DNA of 64,000 nt, from assembly GCA_002449765.1 (NCBI GenBank), contig DJXN01000005.1, positions 1 to 64,000 on the forward strand, in the 5' to 3' direction. Below, one piece after another: positions 47,017 to 56,452 of the stretch (position 1 is its first letter; each line of letters starts with the position of its first letter). The notes under the pieces are model-generated. The model did not search any database. It was not told where the DNA came from and saw only the letters and a program-made list of their open reading frames with translations. Source of the stretch: Fibrobacter sp. UBA7003 (GTDB lineage: Bacteria > Fibrobacterota > Fibrobacteria > Fibrobacterales > Fibrobacteraceae). A program made the position numbers and the translations under genes.

Positions 47017-48870
47017 ATGTATTCCTCACTGGAACAAGCACTGCTTGACCTGGAAAAGGCAGACATGCTCAGACGTATCCACGAAGAGGTGGACCCGTAC
47101 CTGGAAATGGCAGAAATCGCCCGGCAGGCATTCGACAGCAAGGGGCCGGCACTGCTTTTCGAGAAGGTAAAAGGGAGCAGGTTCCGCGCCGCATGCAACA
47201 TCTTCGGCACGCGCGAACGCATGGACTTTTTGTTCCGCGACACGCTCGAAAGCACAAGGACCGCGGTCCTGTTCAAGTCGAACCCCGCAGAATTTTTCAG
47301 GCATGCGGGCCCCGCCACGTTGTTACGCGCGGCAAAAGCGGGCATACGCTCGCTCCCCAGGTGTTCGGGCAGTATCCGCGATTTCGATGAATGCAAGCTG
47401 GCCGACCTCCCGCAGGTCGTCGGCTGGCCCGAAGACGGCGGTCCGTTCCTCACGCTTCCGCAAGTAGCTACCCTCCCGAGCGAAACCGCGAAGATTCTCA
47501 CCGCAAACCTCGGCATGTACCGCGTGCAGATTGCGGGGAACGACTTTGCACCCGACGAATGCGGCATCCACTACCAGATAAATCGCGACATCGCACGGCA
47601 CCACCGGAAGGCCATCGAAGAAGGCCGCGCGCTCAAGGTGAGCGTGTTCTTGGGCGGGCCGCCCGCGCATACCATTGCCGCGGTGATGCCCATGCCCGAG
47701 GACCTTTCGGAACTGACCTTCGCCGGAATGCTCGGCGGGCGGCGCTTCCGCTACTTTATGCACGAGGGCTACATCGTCTCGAGCGATGCGGACTTCTGCA
47801 TCCTGGGAGAGGTCGCTCCCGAACTCAAGCCCGAGGGGCCATTCGGCGACCACGTGGGCTACTACTCCGGCAAGCACCTGTTCCCCTACCTGAAAGTGAA
47901 GAAGGTGCTCTGCAAGAGGAACGCGATTTACCCGTTCACCTCCATAGGCAGGCCTCCGAAGGAAGACACGATTTTCGGCGAGTTCATCCACGACATTACA
48001 AGGCCGATGGTACCCTCGTCGCTCCCAGGCGTAGAGACGGTCCACGCGGTCGACGCGTCGGGAGTGCACCCGCTGTGCCTCGCCATTGCGAAGGAAAACT
48101 TTATACCCTACATAAGGCCCGAGGAACGCGAACCGCTCGAACTCCTGAAGACGGCCAACGCGTTGCTCGGTTTTAACCAGGTGTCGCTCGCGAAGTACCT
48201 GATGGTGGCCGCGAAAGAAGACGCCGCAGGTCTCGATGTCCGAGACATCCCTGCATTCTTCGCGCATGCGCTTGAGCGCATAGACTTCGCACGTGACCTG
48301 CATTTTCAGACATCTACCTTCATCGACACGCTCGACTACACGGGAACGCGTCTCAATCACGGCTCCAAGCTCGTGATTGCCGCAGCAGGCGTCAAGTGCC
48401 GCGAACTACGCAAGTGCACGGGCGACCTCGATACGCTCAAGCTGCCCGAGGGATTCAGCAATGCACGAATCGCCATGAAGGGCGTACTCGCCATACAATG
48501 GGATGGCGGCAATAACGGCGGCGTATTAAACGGCGGCGCCCCCGCTCCCGAAAACATCGCGCAACTCCGCAACGTCCTCGCAAGCTGGGAATACCACGAA
48601 AACTACCCGTGGGTGAGCATCGTGGACGACACCTCCACCATCGGTGGCAACTCGCAAAAGAGCCTGGACGATTTCCTGTGGCTAACGTTCACGCGTTCCG
48701 ACCCCGCGCAGGATATCTACGGACTGAACGAACGCTTTGTTCAGAAGCATTGGGCTATAGAGGCCCCGCTCATCATAGACGCGACCATCAAGCCGCGCCA
48801 CCAGAAGGCGCTCGAAGTTCCGGACAACGTTGTTTCAAGAGCGAAGGAGGTTCTAGAAAATGCACGCTAG
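47017..48870 (+). CDS. UbiD-family decarboxylase
   Basis: The 617-residue protein follows UbiD order: GPALLFEKVKGS, a long N-terminal domain, GMYRVQIAGNDFA, IHYQINRDIARHH, VFLGGPPAHTIAAVMPMPE, then the prenylated-flavin and catalytic region EVAPELKPEGPFGDHVGYYS, and TSIGRPPKEDT. It is longer than typical UbiD (~490-500), mostly by a C-terminal part (~470-617). The enzyme class decarboxylates aromatic or unsaturated acids with prenylated FMN made by UbiX, which is not seen here; in quinone-making bacteria it often acts in menaquinone synthesis. The next gene overlaps its last codons by 11 bases. Confidence 0.85.
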   Translation: MYSSLEQALLDLEKADMLRRIHEEVDPYLEMAEIARQAFDSKGPALLFEKVKGSRFRAACNIFGTRERMDFLFRDTLESTRTAVLFKSNPAEFFRHAGPATLLRAAKAGIRSLPRCSGSIRDFDECKLADLPQVVGWPEDGGPFLTLPQVATLPSETAKILTANLGMYRVQIAGNDFAPDECGIHYQINRDIARHHRKAIEEGRALKVSVFLGGPPAHTIAAVMPMPEDLSELTFAGMLGGRRFRYFMHEGYIVSSDADFCILGEVAPELKPEGPFGDHVGYYSGKHLFPYLKVKKVLCKRNAIYPFTSIGRPPKEDTIFGEFIHDITRPMVPSSLPGVETVHAVDASGVHPLCLAIAKENFIPYIRPEEREPLELLKTANALLGFNQVSLAKYLMVAAKEDAAGLDVRDIPAFFAHALERIDFARDLHFQTSTFIDTLDYTGTRLNHGSKLVIAAAGVKCRELRKCTGDLDTLKLPEGFSNARIAMKGVLAIQWDGGNNGGVLNGGAPAPENIAQLRNVLASWEYHENYPWVSIVDDTSTIGGNSQKSLDDFLWLTFTRSDPAQDIYGLNERFVQKHWAIEAPLIIDATIKPRHQKALEVPDNVVSRAKEVLENAR

Positions 48871-50500
48871 AGCCACCCCCGCCATATCCAGGGCTCTACT
48901 TTTAACGGCGACAATCCTCGCCGCAGCGATTGTCCCCGCACAGGCGCACAAGTGCGGGACCATATTTTCCATCGACAATTTTCAAAAAAAGGGAAAGGCG
49001 CCCATCTCCGCGAGAACCTCGCCAAACTACTGCGAAGCCGAAGCCTACTACGACAGCGTCTACAGCGAAGAAACGGAACACTTCCAGATTTTCTATACTC
49101 TCTCGGGACTCCACGCCACGACGCTTCCGTTCATCGACAGCCTCAAGGCATCCCTTGAAAACGCATTCGAATTCGAAGTCGACAAGCTCGGCATGCGAAA
49201 GCCACAGGGCCGCGATACGACGCACCATTACAGGCAAGCCGTCAAGGCAGGGCTCTACCCCATCGAAGTTGCCGAAATCGATTTTTTGCGCGACCCCTAC
49301 GACGTCCTAAAAGCCGCAAGCTGCAACGGATGCTTTGGTGTCACCCATCCCGACTATAAAAAGGACTACCGCAAGTCGCAAATCATCATCGACAACGACT
49401 TCTATTACGTCCCCGAATCCGGAGTGACGACAGATACGGTAGATGTCGGAGGCAAGTCCTGCCCGTACACAGTTTCTACCGAACCCCTTACCAACGCCGC
49501 ATACGGATACTCCTATGCGGAGGAATGGGCGAAGGGCATCCGCGTCACCGCATTCCACGAATTCTACCACGCAATCCAGTTGCAGTACATGGACCTATTC
49601 AAGTACAGCACGTTCTGGACAGAAGCTTCCGCGGTCGGAATCGAGGAAGCCGGCGCTCCCGACATCGACGACTACTTTTTCCACATTTCCACCTTCATGC
49701 AGGAAACGGGGTCATCCATCGACAGGATGAGCGACTATGGCGTGAGCCTCCTGTTCATCGACCTCTACAACCACATCGACAAGTTCTTCGACAGAAACAT
49801 CTGGGAACAATACGCGAAGCATCCCGGCACACCATTCGAAGAGGTTCTGAAGGCCGTTCTTGGCCAAAAAGGACTCGACATCGGAAACGTGTTCCACGAC
49901 TTTGCAACCAGGCTCTCCTTCTCCGGGATCCGGGCCGCCGCCATCGATTCCAGCGAATGGATTTCGCCCGATCAGCCGCGCTGGAACAATCCGCTGATTC
50001 GTACGAGGGAATCGTTCGAGCCCGACACCACCAACTTCGCCTACTCGTTCTTCAGGGGCGGAATCCCGAACATCAAGGACTTCAAGGGAAAGATAACGGC
50101 GGCTCTCTTCCAGTTCGGCAAGGCCGAACTTCGCAAGGTGCACACGACGGCGACTCTTGATTCCATCGTGAACGACAGTTTTGCCGCCGATTCCCTCACA
50201 TGGATTTTCAGCCGCATCGATACCGCAAAATACATTCCCATCCTCGTTCGCGATTCCACGCTGCGAGCCTACCCCGTGCCCTGGCGCGGATCCGGGCAGC
50301 TCTGCTTTACCCCGCTGCCCGAGTCAAAAAACTTTATCGAGATAAGGAACGGGCGCGGGGAACTCGTCATGCGCGAGCCCTACACGAGAGCGGCGCACTG
50401 CATCGACGGCGACGTCATCAAATCGAAAATGAAGCCGGGCGTATATCGCTTCCGCGCCGGTTCCAGCGGGAAGACGGAAAAGTTTATCGTCGTTTATTAG
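48860..50500 (+). CDS. Secreted HExxH protein, putative metalloprotease
   Basis: A signal peptide (LLTATILAAAIVPAQA) precedes a 546-residue product. The zinc-protease motif HEFYHAIQ lies at residues 233-240 (His233, Glu234, His237), and TEASAVGIEE at 254-263 gives a candidate third ligand, as in gluzincins. The C-terminal ~80 residues include GRGELVMREPYTRAA and end MKPGVYRFRAGSSGKTEKFIVVY, which resembles a type IX secretion C-terminal sorting domain. GGAGG nine bases before the ATG, inside the UbiD gene, supports the start. Protease activity is inferred from the motif only. Confidence 0.75.
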   Translation: MHARATPAISRALLLTATILAAAIVPAQAHKCGTIFSIDNFQKKGKAPISARTSPNYCEAEAYYDSVYSEETEHFQIFYTLSGLHATTLPFIDSLKASLENAFEFEVDKLGMRKPQGRDTTHHYRQAVKAGLYPIEVAEIDFLRDPYDVLKAASCNGCFGVTHPDYKKDYRKSQIIIDNDFYYVPESGVTTDTVDVGGKSCPYTVSTEPLTNAAYGYSYAEEWAKGIRVTAFHEFYHAIQLQYMDLFKYSTFWTEASAVGIEEAGAPDIDDYFFHISTFMQETGSSIDRMSDYGVSLLFIDLYNHIDKFFDRNIWEQYAKHPGTPFEEVLKAVLGQKGLDIGNVFHDFATRLSFSGIRAAAIDSSEWISPDQPRWNNPLIRTRESFEPDTTNFAYSFFRGGIPNIKDFKGKITAALFQFGKAELRKVHTTATLDSIVNDSFAADSLTWIFSRIDTAKYIPILVRDSTLRAYPVPWRGSGQLCFTPLPESKNFIEIRNGRGELVMREPYTRAAHCIDGDVIKSKMKPGVYRFRAGSSGKTEKFIVVY

Positions 50501-50527
50501 AAGTCAAAATGCCCGTATCGGCAAAAA

Positions 50528-50724
50528 ATAGGACTAAATCGAAGAAAAAACCGTTTTAGTCCTATCTTTGAAGCGCAAAATCACTAAATCATAGGATTAA
50601 ACACTCCAAAAAAAGTGATTTAGTCCTATCTCAGCAAGAAGTTTTGGCGAGTTGAGTTAAAACGCTTAGCAAAAACGGGTCTTTGATAGGACCAAACGCT
50701 CCAAAAAAGGCAGGTTAGTCCTAT
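50528..50724. repeat. Array of three palindromic 38-39-bp repeats (ATAGGAC ... GTCCTAT)
   Basis: Copies: A 50528-50565, B 50591-50629, C 50686-50724. All begin ATAGGAY and end TTAGTCCTAT. B and C are 39 bp and align base for base, sharing AAAC(A/G)CTCCAAAAAA in the middle; A is 38 bp with a divergent middle. GCAAAA precedes each copy. They fill most of the gap between convergent genes; copy C ends one base before the GH57 stop codon. Confidence 0.9.
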
Positions 50725-50725
50725 T

Positions 50726-52342
50726 TTAGAGTAAATCCCCGATCCACGGGAAGAGATTGTCCTGTCTTTCGAGTTTGACAAGGAGCGACGTATCGGGTTT
50801 CTTGCGGCCCATCGCAAGGCCAGTCATAGCTGCGGCATAAAGGGCGCAAACATTCTTGTAATGGCCGTTTTCACGAGCCTTCGCATATTCGGCGGCAGAC
50901 CTGTTGTGAATCATGAACGCCCAGTCCGAAGCCTGGAACAGCAGGAGTTCGCGCGCCATCTGCTCGTAGAACCGTCGGAAGAGTTTTGTCTGCGCGTTCT
51001 TGCCGCTCTTTTCGCGGGCGACAAGAGCCTTCTTGAACGAATCCATCATCCCGCGCATACGGAAAAACAGCGGATAGGCAAAACAGACCTCGTCGTTCAT
51101 CCAGACTTCGCCGAAGCCGCCCTCGCCCCATGACGAGAATATGGGACTGTGGACATCCGAATCGCAAGAAGAATGCATCGTGGATTCGAGCGAGGCCATT
51201 TCCACGACATTCGAACTTGCGGCACGTTCAAACATTTTCTCGATAAAGAGCGGTCCTTCGAACCACCAGTGCCCAAAGAGTTCCGCATCGTAGGGACAAA
51301 GTATCGAAACCTTATTGCCGTCCATCTTCGGGAGAAGCTCGGTGACGGTCGCCTCGCGGTTCGCAATAAAGAGTCGTGCGTGGTCTTCGGCAAGGCGCAT
51401 CGCATTCCACGGGCGGTAAATCTGTTTTTCCTCGCTGCCAGTAATCCGGTAATACTTGAGGCCCGTTTCGATAGGGGTATCGCCCGCCATGAAATAGTCG
51501 CCGAGATAACCAGGGGTGCGTTCGGTCGCGATATCCTTGAAGAACTCGCGATACTCGGGATGCCCGGGATAGCCCGTTTTTCGGCTCCAGACTTCCATCG
51601 AGCTGCTCTGCTCGCGGCCCATGCAATAAAGCCCCGCAGGGGTCTTTATTGGCGCAAATACGCCGTATTTGGGCGCGGGCTTTGCCAAAAGCACGCCATG
51701 GGTCTCGAGGAAGAAATATTCAAAACCGAATTCGGCAAGCAAAAAGTCGAGTCCTTCGAAGTATCCGCATTCCGGAAGCCAGAGTCCACGCGGCTTGCGC
51801 TCGAACGCTTCCTCGAACGCACGGACCGTAACGCCCAGCTGCAAGCGGATGGACTGCACATCGGACTGGTACGCAGGCAAGAAGGGATGCGTCCCCACGC
51901 AGGTCAAAAGCGTAAGTTTGCCGCAATCCTCCAGGCGCTTCAGCACGGGAACAATTTCGCAAACGCAATCGTTCTCCCAACAATCTATCAGCGCAATCTG
52001 GCGACGGTAATAGAAATCCACCACCGTAGCGAGATCCTCGTTTCCGTAGGTGCGGTCCCGCTCTCTCTCGATGAGATCCAGCTGTCGACGCAGATGCTCC
52101 GTAAACTTTTCAAGGAGCAAGGGATCGGTCATCATCGCAAGCAGCGACGACGACACGCTCAGGTTGAGAATCCCCGGCACGCCCTTCTCCTGCAGGCGCC
52201 AGAGCATCTGCACCAGCGGCAGGTAGGTTTCCGCCATAGCCTCGAAGAACCAGTTCTCTTCCAAGAACCGGTCATAGTCGGGTTCGCGCACAAAAGGCAG
52301 GTGCGCATGCAGCAGCAGATGTATTTTGCCGGGTGCGGTCAA
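50726..52342 (-). CDS. GH57 1,4-alpha-glucan branching enzyme
   Basis: The 538-residue cytoplasmic protein shows GH57 region 1 (LLLHAHLPFVRE), the nucleophile Glu191 in GLWLPECGYFEG and the acid/base Asp352 in CPYDAELFGHWWFEG, with a C-terminal helical domain as in GH57 (DUF1957) branching enzymes, which form alpha-1,6 branches in glycogen. No signal peptide. It follows a DUF4912 gene after 32 bases, a pairing I have seen with glycogen genes. The operon ends here, at the palindromic repeat array. Confidence 0.88.
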   Translation of the reverse strand: MTAPGKIHLLLHAHLPFVREPDYDRFLEENWFFEAMAETYLPLVQMLWRLQEKGVPGILNLSVSSSLLAMMTDPLLLEKFTEHLRRQLDLIERERDRTYGNEDLATVVDFYYRRQIALIDCWENDCVCEIVPVLKRLEDCGKLTLLTCVGTHPFLPAYQSDVQSIRLQLGVTVRAFEEAFERKPRGLWLPECGYFEGLDFLLAEFGFEYFFLETHGVLLAKPAPKYGVFAPIKTPAGLYCMGREQSSSMEVWSRKTGYPGHPEYREFFKDIATERTPGYLGDYFMAGDTPIETGLKYYRITGSEEKQIYRPWNAMRLAEDHARLFIANREATVTELLPKMDGNKVSILCPYDAELFGHWWFEGPLFIEKMFERAASSNVVEMASLESTMHSSCDSDVHSPIFSSWGEGGFGEVWMNDEVCFAYPLFFRMRGMMDSFKKALVAREKSGKNAQTKLFRRFYEQMARELLLFQASDWAFMIHNRSAAEYAKARENGHYKNVCALYAAAMTGLAMGRKKPDTSLLVKLERQDNLFPWIGDLL

Positions 52343-52374
52343 TCAACCCTCCCTGTCCAATCGAGCAGGCTCGC

Positions 52375-53580
52375 CTACTCGGTGCGCTTGACCACGATGG
52401 GGACAATCGTTGTCGGGAAGTCGCCATCCTTGTCGGTCGCGAACACCGGGATGATCTTCGTGGAATCGGGCAGATCCTCTTCGAAACTGAAAGTGCCGTC
52501 CGGGTTCAGCGGGAAGGGTTCTCCGCGCACCTGCAAATGGGCATCGGGACGCGTTCCGCCGTAAACGATAAGGCGAGTTTTCACCCACAGGAAAAAGTCC
52601 TTGCCATAATTCACGGAATCCTTCGGGAGTTCGAGCTTGTTGCTCTTGAGCGCCGCACTCGAAAGCGCACCCGAGGAAATGGAGCCCGAGGAACTCGAAA
52701 GGCCGCCCGCCATCTGTTCGAGCCAGGTTTTCGCGGACATGCTCGAAAGCCCCGAGCTGCCGAAGCCGCCCATGGCGGCACCGCCGAGGGACGCCTTTAC
52801 GAACACGTCATCCACATTCACTTCGGAGCCTTCCGGAGAATAGGCCTGTACGGGTACGGATTCCACGAGCGGCATGAAGTTCTTGCCGTCGGCGAAACCG
52901 AGTACGGCGACCGTGGATGCGGAAGCCTTGTTTTCCACATACCAGCTGCGGGCGTCGGCGGGGACTTCCACGTCGCGGAACTTGCGCTTCTTGGCGCGCT
53001 TCACGGTGAGGTCGCCGGCAACATCGAACAGGCGGAGCACAAGCTTGCCCTTGCCCTTCTTCGCGCGCTTGATACGGTCTTCGGAGACTTCCCAGAAGGC
53101 CTGCATCCAGTTCGGATCCTTCTGCATGAGCACGAGGTATTCCGGATCAAAATTCTGGGCCATGCTCGCCGTCTTGGTGACAGGCTTCGCGGCAGCCTTC
53201 GCAGCAGGAATCTTCACGGCAGGCTTTGCGGCAACCTTGGCCGGCTTCTTGGCGGTCGACTTCAGTACGACATCGGTCTGCTCGGACGCCTTCGGGGCGG
53301 ACTTGGCAGAAGCCTTCGCAACAGGCTTCACCACTGCGCTTGCAATGGTCTTTGCGGCAGTCTTCACAATGGACTTTGCCGTCTTTTTCGGAGCCGTAGC
53401 CTTCGCGGCCTTATCGGCTGTCTTTGCCGCCGGCTTCTTAGCCGAGACCGTTTCGGCAGCCTTGCTTGCCACCTTCTTCACAGCCGACTTGATTGTCGCG
53501 GTCGTCTTCTTCACGGCCTTCTCGACCGTCGTCTTCGACGCTTTAGCCTTAACTGTAGCACTTGTCTTTTTCGTAGCCAT
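52375..53580 (-). CDS. DUF4912 protein with Lys/Ala-rich N-terminus
   Basis: The start at 53580 has AAGGAGG nine bases upstream. Residues 1-~145 are a repetitive Lys/Ala/Thr/Val tract (KKTTATIKSAVKKVASKAAE and similar), like histone-H1-type tails, probably disordered and basic. From about 150 the DUF4912 domain follows: YLVLMQKDPNWMQAFWEVSEDRI, KLVLRLFDV, RSWYVENKASASTVAVLGF, then a Ser/Gly-rich linker and PDGTFSFEEDLP. DUF4912 is found beside glycogen/starch genes and may bind glucan; function here inferred from the neighbouring GH57. 401 residues. Confidence 0.8.
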   Translation of the reverse strand: MATKKTSATVKAKASKTTVEKAVKKTTATIKSAVKKVASKAAETVSAKKPAAKTADKAAKATAPKKTAKSIVKTAAKTIASAVVKPVAKASAKSAPKASEQTDVVLKSTAKKPAKVAAKPAVKIPAAKAAAKPVTKTASMAQNFDPEYLVLMQKDPNWMQAFWEVSEDRIKRAKKGKGKLVLRLFDVAGDLTVKRAKKRKFRDVEVPADARSWYVENKASASTVAVLGFADGKNFMPLVESVPVQAYSPEGSEVNVDDVFVKASLGGAAMGGFGSSGLSSMSAKTWLEQMAGGLSSSSGSISSGALSSAALKSNKLELPKDSVNYGKDFFLWVKTRLIVYGGTRPDAHLQVRGEPFPLNPDGTFSFEEDLPDSTKIIPVFATDKDGDFPTTIVPIVVKRTE

Positions 53581-53601
53581 TACAGCCTCCTTCAATAAAA
53601 C

Positions 53602-54843
53602 TTACCTGCGCGTCTGTCCCCAGGACCCGATTCCCATCAAGCCGAGGCGAATCGCCATGAACGTCTCTTCCCAGTTGGCCTTGGAATCAGAGAAGCGCTT
53701 GCCGCCCTGCAAAGCAAGGTCGATGGTCGTCCCCTTCTTTCCGAGAGGGAATGCAGCGCCAATAGAACCGCCCATCTCGAACACGTCCTTGATGTACCAG
53801 TTCTTGTACCAGGCGCCCGCACGATAAGAAATCCTGTCCCAGTAGGGGTCGTAGTAAAGTCCGCTTCCGTCGCGCTGGTAACCGACGGACACGACAAAAT
53901 CGCTCTGCGTTTCCGTATAGGAGGGCATGTCGTAGCTGTGTCCGATATTTTCAATGTCGGCATCCCACGAGCGCCACTGCAAGTCCGCCATCACGTTATG
54001 CCGCCTGGCCAGGCGGTAATTGATACCCGTCGCAAACATTGCAGGGACATCGATGGTACGGTCGATCCTGTTCGGCACTAGCGTGTCAAGTTCCGAGAAG
54101 CGGAAATCAAAGTCGAGCTTGTTCAGGAGCGTATGCCCCGTAGTATAGGAGAAGTAGAATGACGCCACGCGGCCCCTGTACATCACGGAACCCGTGTAGT
54201 AGGCAGGATGGTTCTCTATTTCCCAAGAACCTTCCACGTAGTCCGTGAGCAAGGAGTTATTGGTCGCCCATGCGTCATCCTCGGAAACATCGCTGTTGTC
54301 GGGGCCAAGCGTAAGGCTCCTCATGTTGCTGCCCAGGACGATGTGGACCGAGAAGCCCAGCGAAACACCACGGAAGAACGGGAGCCTCACCGCATAGCTC
54401 GGGATAATCTCGTAGACGCTACCCTGGTATTCAATCTTGGCATCGGCATTGCTTACGGAATCCTTCACGTCCTCGAGAAGCGACGTCGAATAGCTCTGCC
54501 AGAGCGAGAGTCCCAAAGCACCGAAGTCCCCCATCGGGAAGGAGAGGTTGAACGAGGGAAGAGAAAGCGTCTCGGTGAAATAGCTCTTGCCGTGGCTCTC
54601 GGCAGAATACAGATCCATCAAGAAGTTCAGGTTGAACACGACCTTCGTATCGAAGGCGATTCGTGCAGGGTTCGTCACGACAAAGCCTTCGGCCTCGCCC
54701 GTCTTGGCACCGCCCGCAAAGCCACGACCCGCGGCCCCCGCAGACCCGCTAGCAATCTGCTCCTCGCCCAGAGCATCGACGCCAATCATCGAGGCAGAGG
54801 CAAAAGCCGCAAAAAAGAGGATCAATCCAAAAAGCTTTTTCAT
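53602..54843 (-). CDS. FadL/OmpP1-like outer-membrane protein
   Basis: The 413-residue product has a signal peptide (KKLFGLILFFAAFASA), the small N-terminal hatch-like segment with SGSAGAAGRGFAGGAKTGEAEGFVVTNPARIAF (in part), and long alternating strands rich in Tyr, Ser and Gly, ending FMAIRLGLMGIGSWGQTRR. The pattern GRG..GG..A......NPA is that of FadL-type channels for hydrophobic compounds, although substrate is unknown. Its ATG overlaps the stop of the lipoprotein gene (ATGA). Second gene of a four-gene operon. Confidence 0.75.
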   Translation of the reverse strand: MKKLFGLILFFAAFASASMIGVDALGEEQIASGSAGAAGRGFAGGAKTGEAEGFVVTNPARIAFDTKVVFNLNFLMDLYSAESHGKSYFTETLSLPSFNLSFPMGDFGALGLSLWQSYSTSLLEDVKDSVSNADAKIEYQGSVYEIIPSYAVRLPFFRGVSLGFSVHIVLGSNMRSLTLGPDNSDVSEDDAWATNNSLLTDYVEGSWEIENHPAYYTGSVMYRGRVASFYFSYTTGHTLLNKLDFDFRFSELDTLVPNRIDRTIDVPAMFATGINYRLARRHNVMADLQWRSWDADIENIGHSYDMPSYTETQSDFVVSVGYQRDGSGLYYDPYWDRISYRAGAWYKNWYIKDVFEMGGSIGAAFPLGKKGTTIDLALQGGKRFSDSKANWEETFMAIRLGLMGIGSWGQTRR

Positions 54844-56252
54844 TCTTCACCCCGCTTGGTTGCAAGCCAGAGCTTCAGGGTCGCCGGCTGGTTCATCATC
54901 GATGTAAAGTCGTAACGGTTGTAATCGAAAACGCCGAGGAACACGAAGCTCGTATCCCCTTCCGCCGTCTCGTAGTTCATGTAGGTCGAATCCTTCGCCT
55001 GCAACACGGGGAAGCCAAGGCGGAGCATCATCTTGAAATTGTCCCCGTTTCGCGCCTGATTGATGAAGCTGCGCATGCCCAGGGTGACCTGCAACGAAAG
55101 GGAATCCCCATCAAAGAAAACCATGTTCGGATGTCCGGATTCGACAACCTGCGGGCGGTTCAGCTTGTAGTTTTCCATTTTGCGCAATTCGGTGCCCATA
55201 CTGTCGATGAACGAGCCAACAACAACCTGCACGGGCAGTCCCAGTTCGCTCTCGCTCCCGGAATCGTCCCGGGCAAAGGTGAGCTGAGCAAGGACCACGG
55301 CCTGGCGCACGTCGAAGCCATCGCCTTCCGCAAACGGGAAGTCGTCGCCATAAAATTCTGCCAGGGCTTCCATAATCTCCTTGGACGGGAACTCCACGAC
55401 CAGGGAATCGAAGGCACCGCCATGAAGCACCAGGCAATCGCCACAATCTTCGTTATAGGTAAGCACGTTCGCCATTCTAAAGGGCGAAGCAGCCTTATCC
55501 TTATATTCTTCATCCAAGAAAGTCCTCATGCGGAATATGGTCGCAAAGGAAGCATTGCTCGATCCGTAAAAACGGTACATGTGTTTCGCGTTCGGTGCAG
55601 AGAGACGTATCTGCAAACGGCAGGCAGGGCCCGCCTTCTTGATATCTTCCATGATGGCGAGGGGCAAAACGAACGTCACCACAGAATCCTTTGCCCCCAC
55701 GGAAATTTCATAAGTCGTGTCGGCAGAATTGTCCGCCTCCCATTCCTCAAGTTCCGCGTGCCATGTAGAATCGGCAATCTTCGCAATGCTGTCGTTGAAA
55801 TCCTTGGATTTTCCGCGTTCCACCTTCCAACTGACGTTCATCTCGAGCGTTTCCTCATAAGGCAAGGAATCGCTGGGGAACTCGTCCGCGGTATAGAATG
55901 GGTTGAACACGTAAAGGGCAACGAAGGAGATTGCAGAATCAGCATTGTCAAGCTCGGCAAAGAAGGCAGAATCGCGGAAAGCGATATCGAGCACCAAGTC
56001 GCGCGAAATTCCGGCCTGCGCCCCCAAGAGGGCGCGATCCGAAGCAGAAAACACCTTGCGCCCTTCATACGTCTTTGCAGACACGGGCAAAAGTCCGTCT
56101 ACCGTAAGCGTCTGGACCCTGTAGCTATCCGGCAGGCCCTGGTCTTTAAGCCAGCCGCTGAGGGCGTTGTTGTCGGAATCAAACAGGCACGCCGACAGCG
56201 TTAACGCCAAAATCGTCAAAAAAGACAATAAAACAACTTTTTTCTTCTTCAC
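54840..56252 (-). CDS. Lipoprotein of unknown function (lead gene of operon)
   Basis: I start at GTG 56252, which gives a perfect lipoprotein signal (VVLLSFLTILALTLSAC, lipobox Cys22) with GGAG upstream; a longer frame upstream crosses the promoter. The 470-residue product is beta-rich with no repeats I can name, and I recognise no family. It heads the operon with the FadL-like barrel, DUF4912 and GH57 genes. A lipoprotein next to a barrel may be its partner at the outer membrane. Confidence 0.75.
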   Translation of the reverse strand: MKKKKVVLLSFLTILALTLSACLFDSDNNALSGWLKDQGLPDSYRVQTLTVDGLLPVSAKTYEGRKVFSASDRALLGAQAGISRDLVLDIAFRDSAFFAELDNADSAISFVALYVFNPFYTADEFPSDSLPYEETLEMNVSWKVERGKSKDFNDSIAKIADSTWHAELEEWEADNSADTTYEISVGAKDSVVTFVLPLAIMEDIKKAGPACRLQIRLSAPNAKHMYRFYGSSNASFATIFRMRTFLDEEYKDKAASPFRMANVLTYNEDCGDCLVLHGGAFDSLVVEFPSKEIMEALAEFYGDDFPFAEGDGFDVRQAVVLAQLTFARDDSGSESELGLPVQVVVGSFIDSMGTELRKMENYKLNRPQVVESGHPNMVFFDGDSLSLQVTLGMRSFINQARNGDNFKMMLRLGFPVLQAKDSTYMNYETAEGDTSFVFLGVFDYNRYDFTSMMNQPATLKLWLATKRGEE

Positions 56253-56290
56253 TCGGTACTCCGTATCGAATTGAACACTTTTTTCGGGCA

Positions 56291-56298
56291 TAAATATA
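56291..56298 (-). promoter_or_regulatory. TATATTTA -7-like promoter element for the lipoprotein-GH57 operon
   Basis: Minus-strand TATATTTA, 38 bases before GTG 56252. Confidence 0.45.
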
Positions 56299-56423
56299 GA
56301 AAAAGAGCCCTGTTTTCGCCCAATTTTCCCATCCAAAAGACCGTCATATCGCAATAAGCCGTCCATAGACATAAAGTCAACGGGAAAAACCAGCACTACG
56401 TGTACGCCGTTCAAAAAAAAACA

Positions 56424-56431
56424 TATATTTT
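56424..56431 (+). promoter_or_regulatory. TATATTTT(G) -7-like promoter element
   Basis: TATATTTT followed by G, 21 bases before ATG 56453; AGGAGG in the leader. Confidence 0.5.
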
Positions 56432-56452
56432 GAATAAAGTAGGAGGATTTTC

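Noticed and set aside
50528..50724. CRISPR array
   Set aside because: Only three copies, unequal spacers of 25 and 56 bases, strongly palindromic ends and no cas genes.
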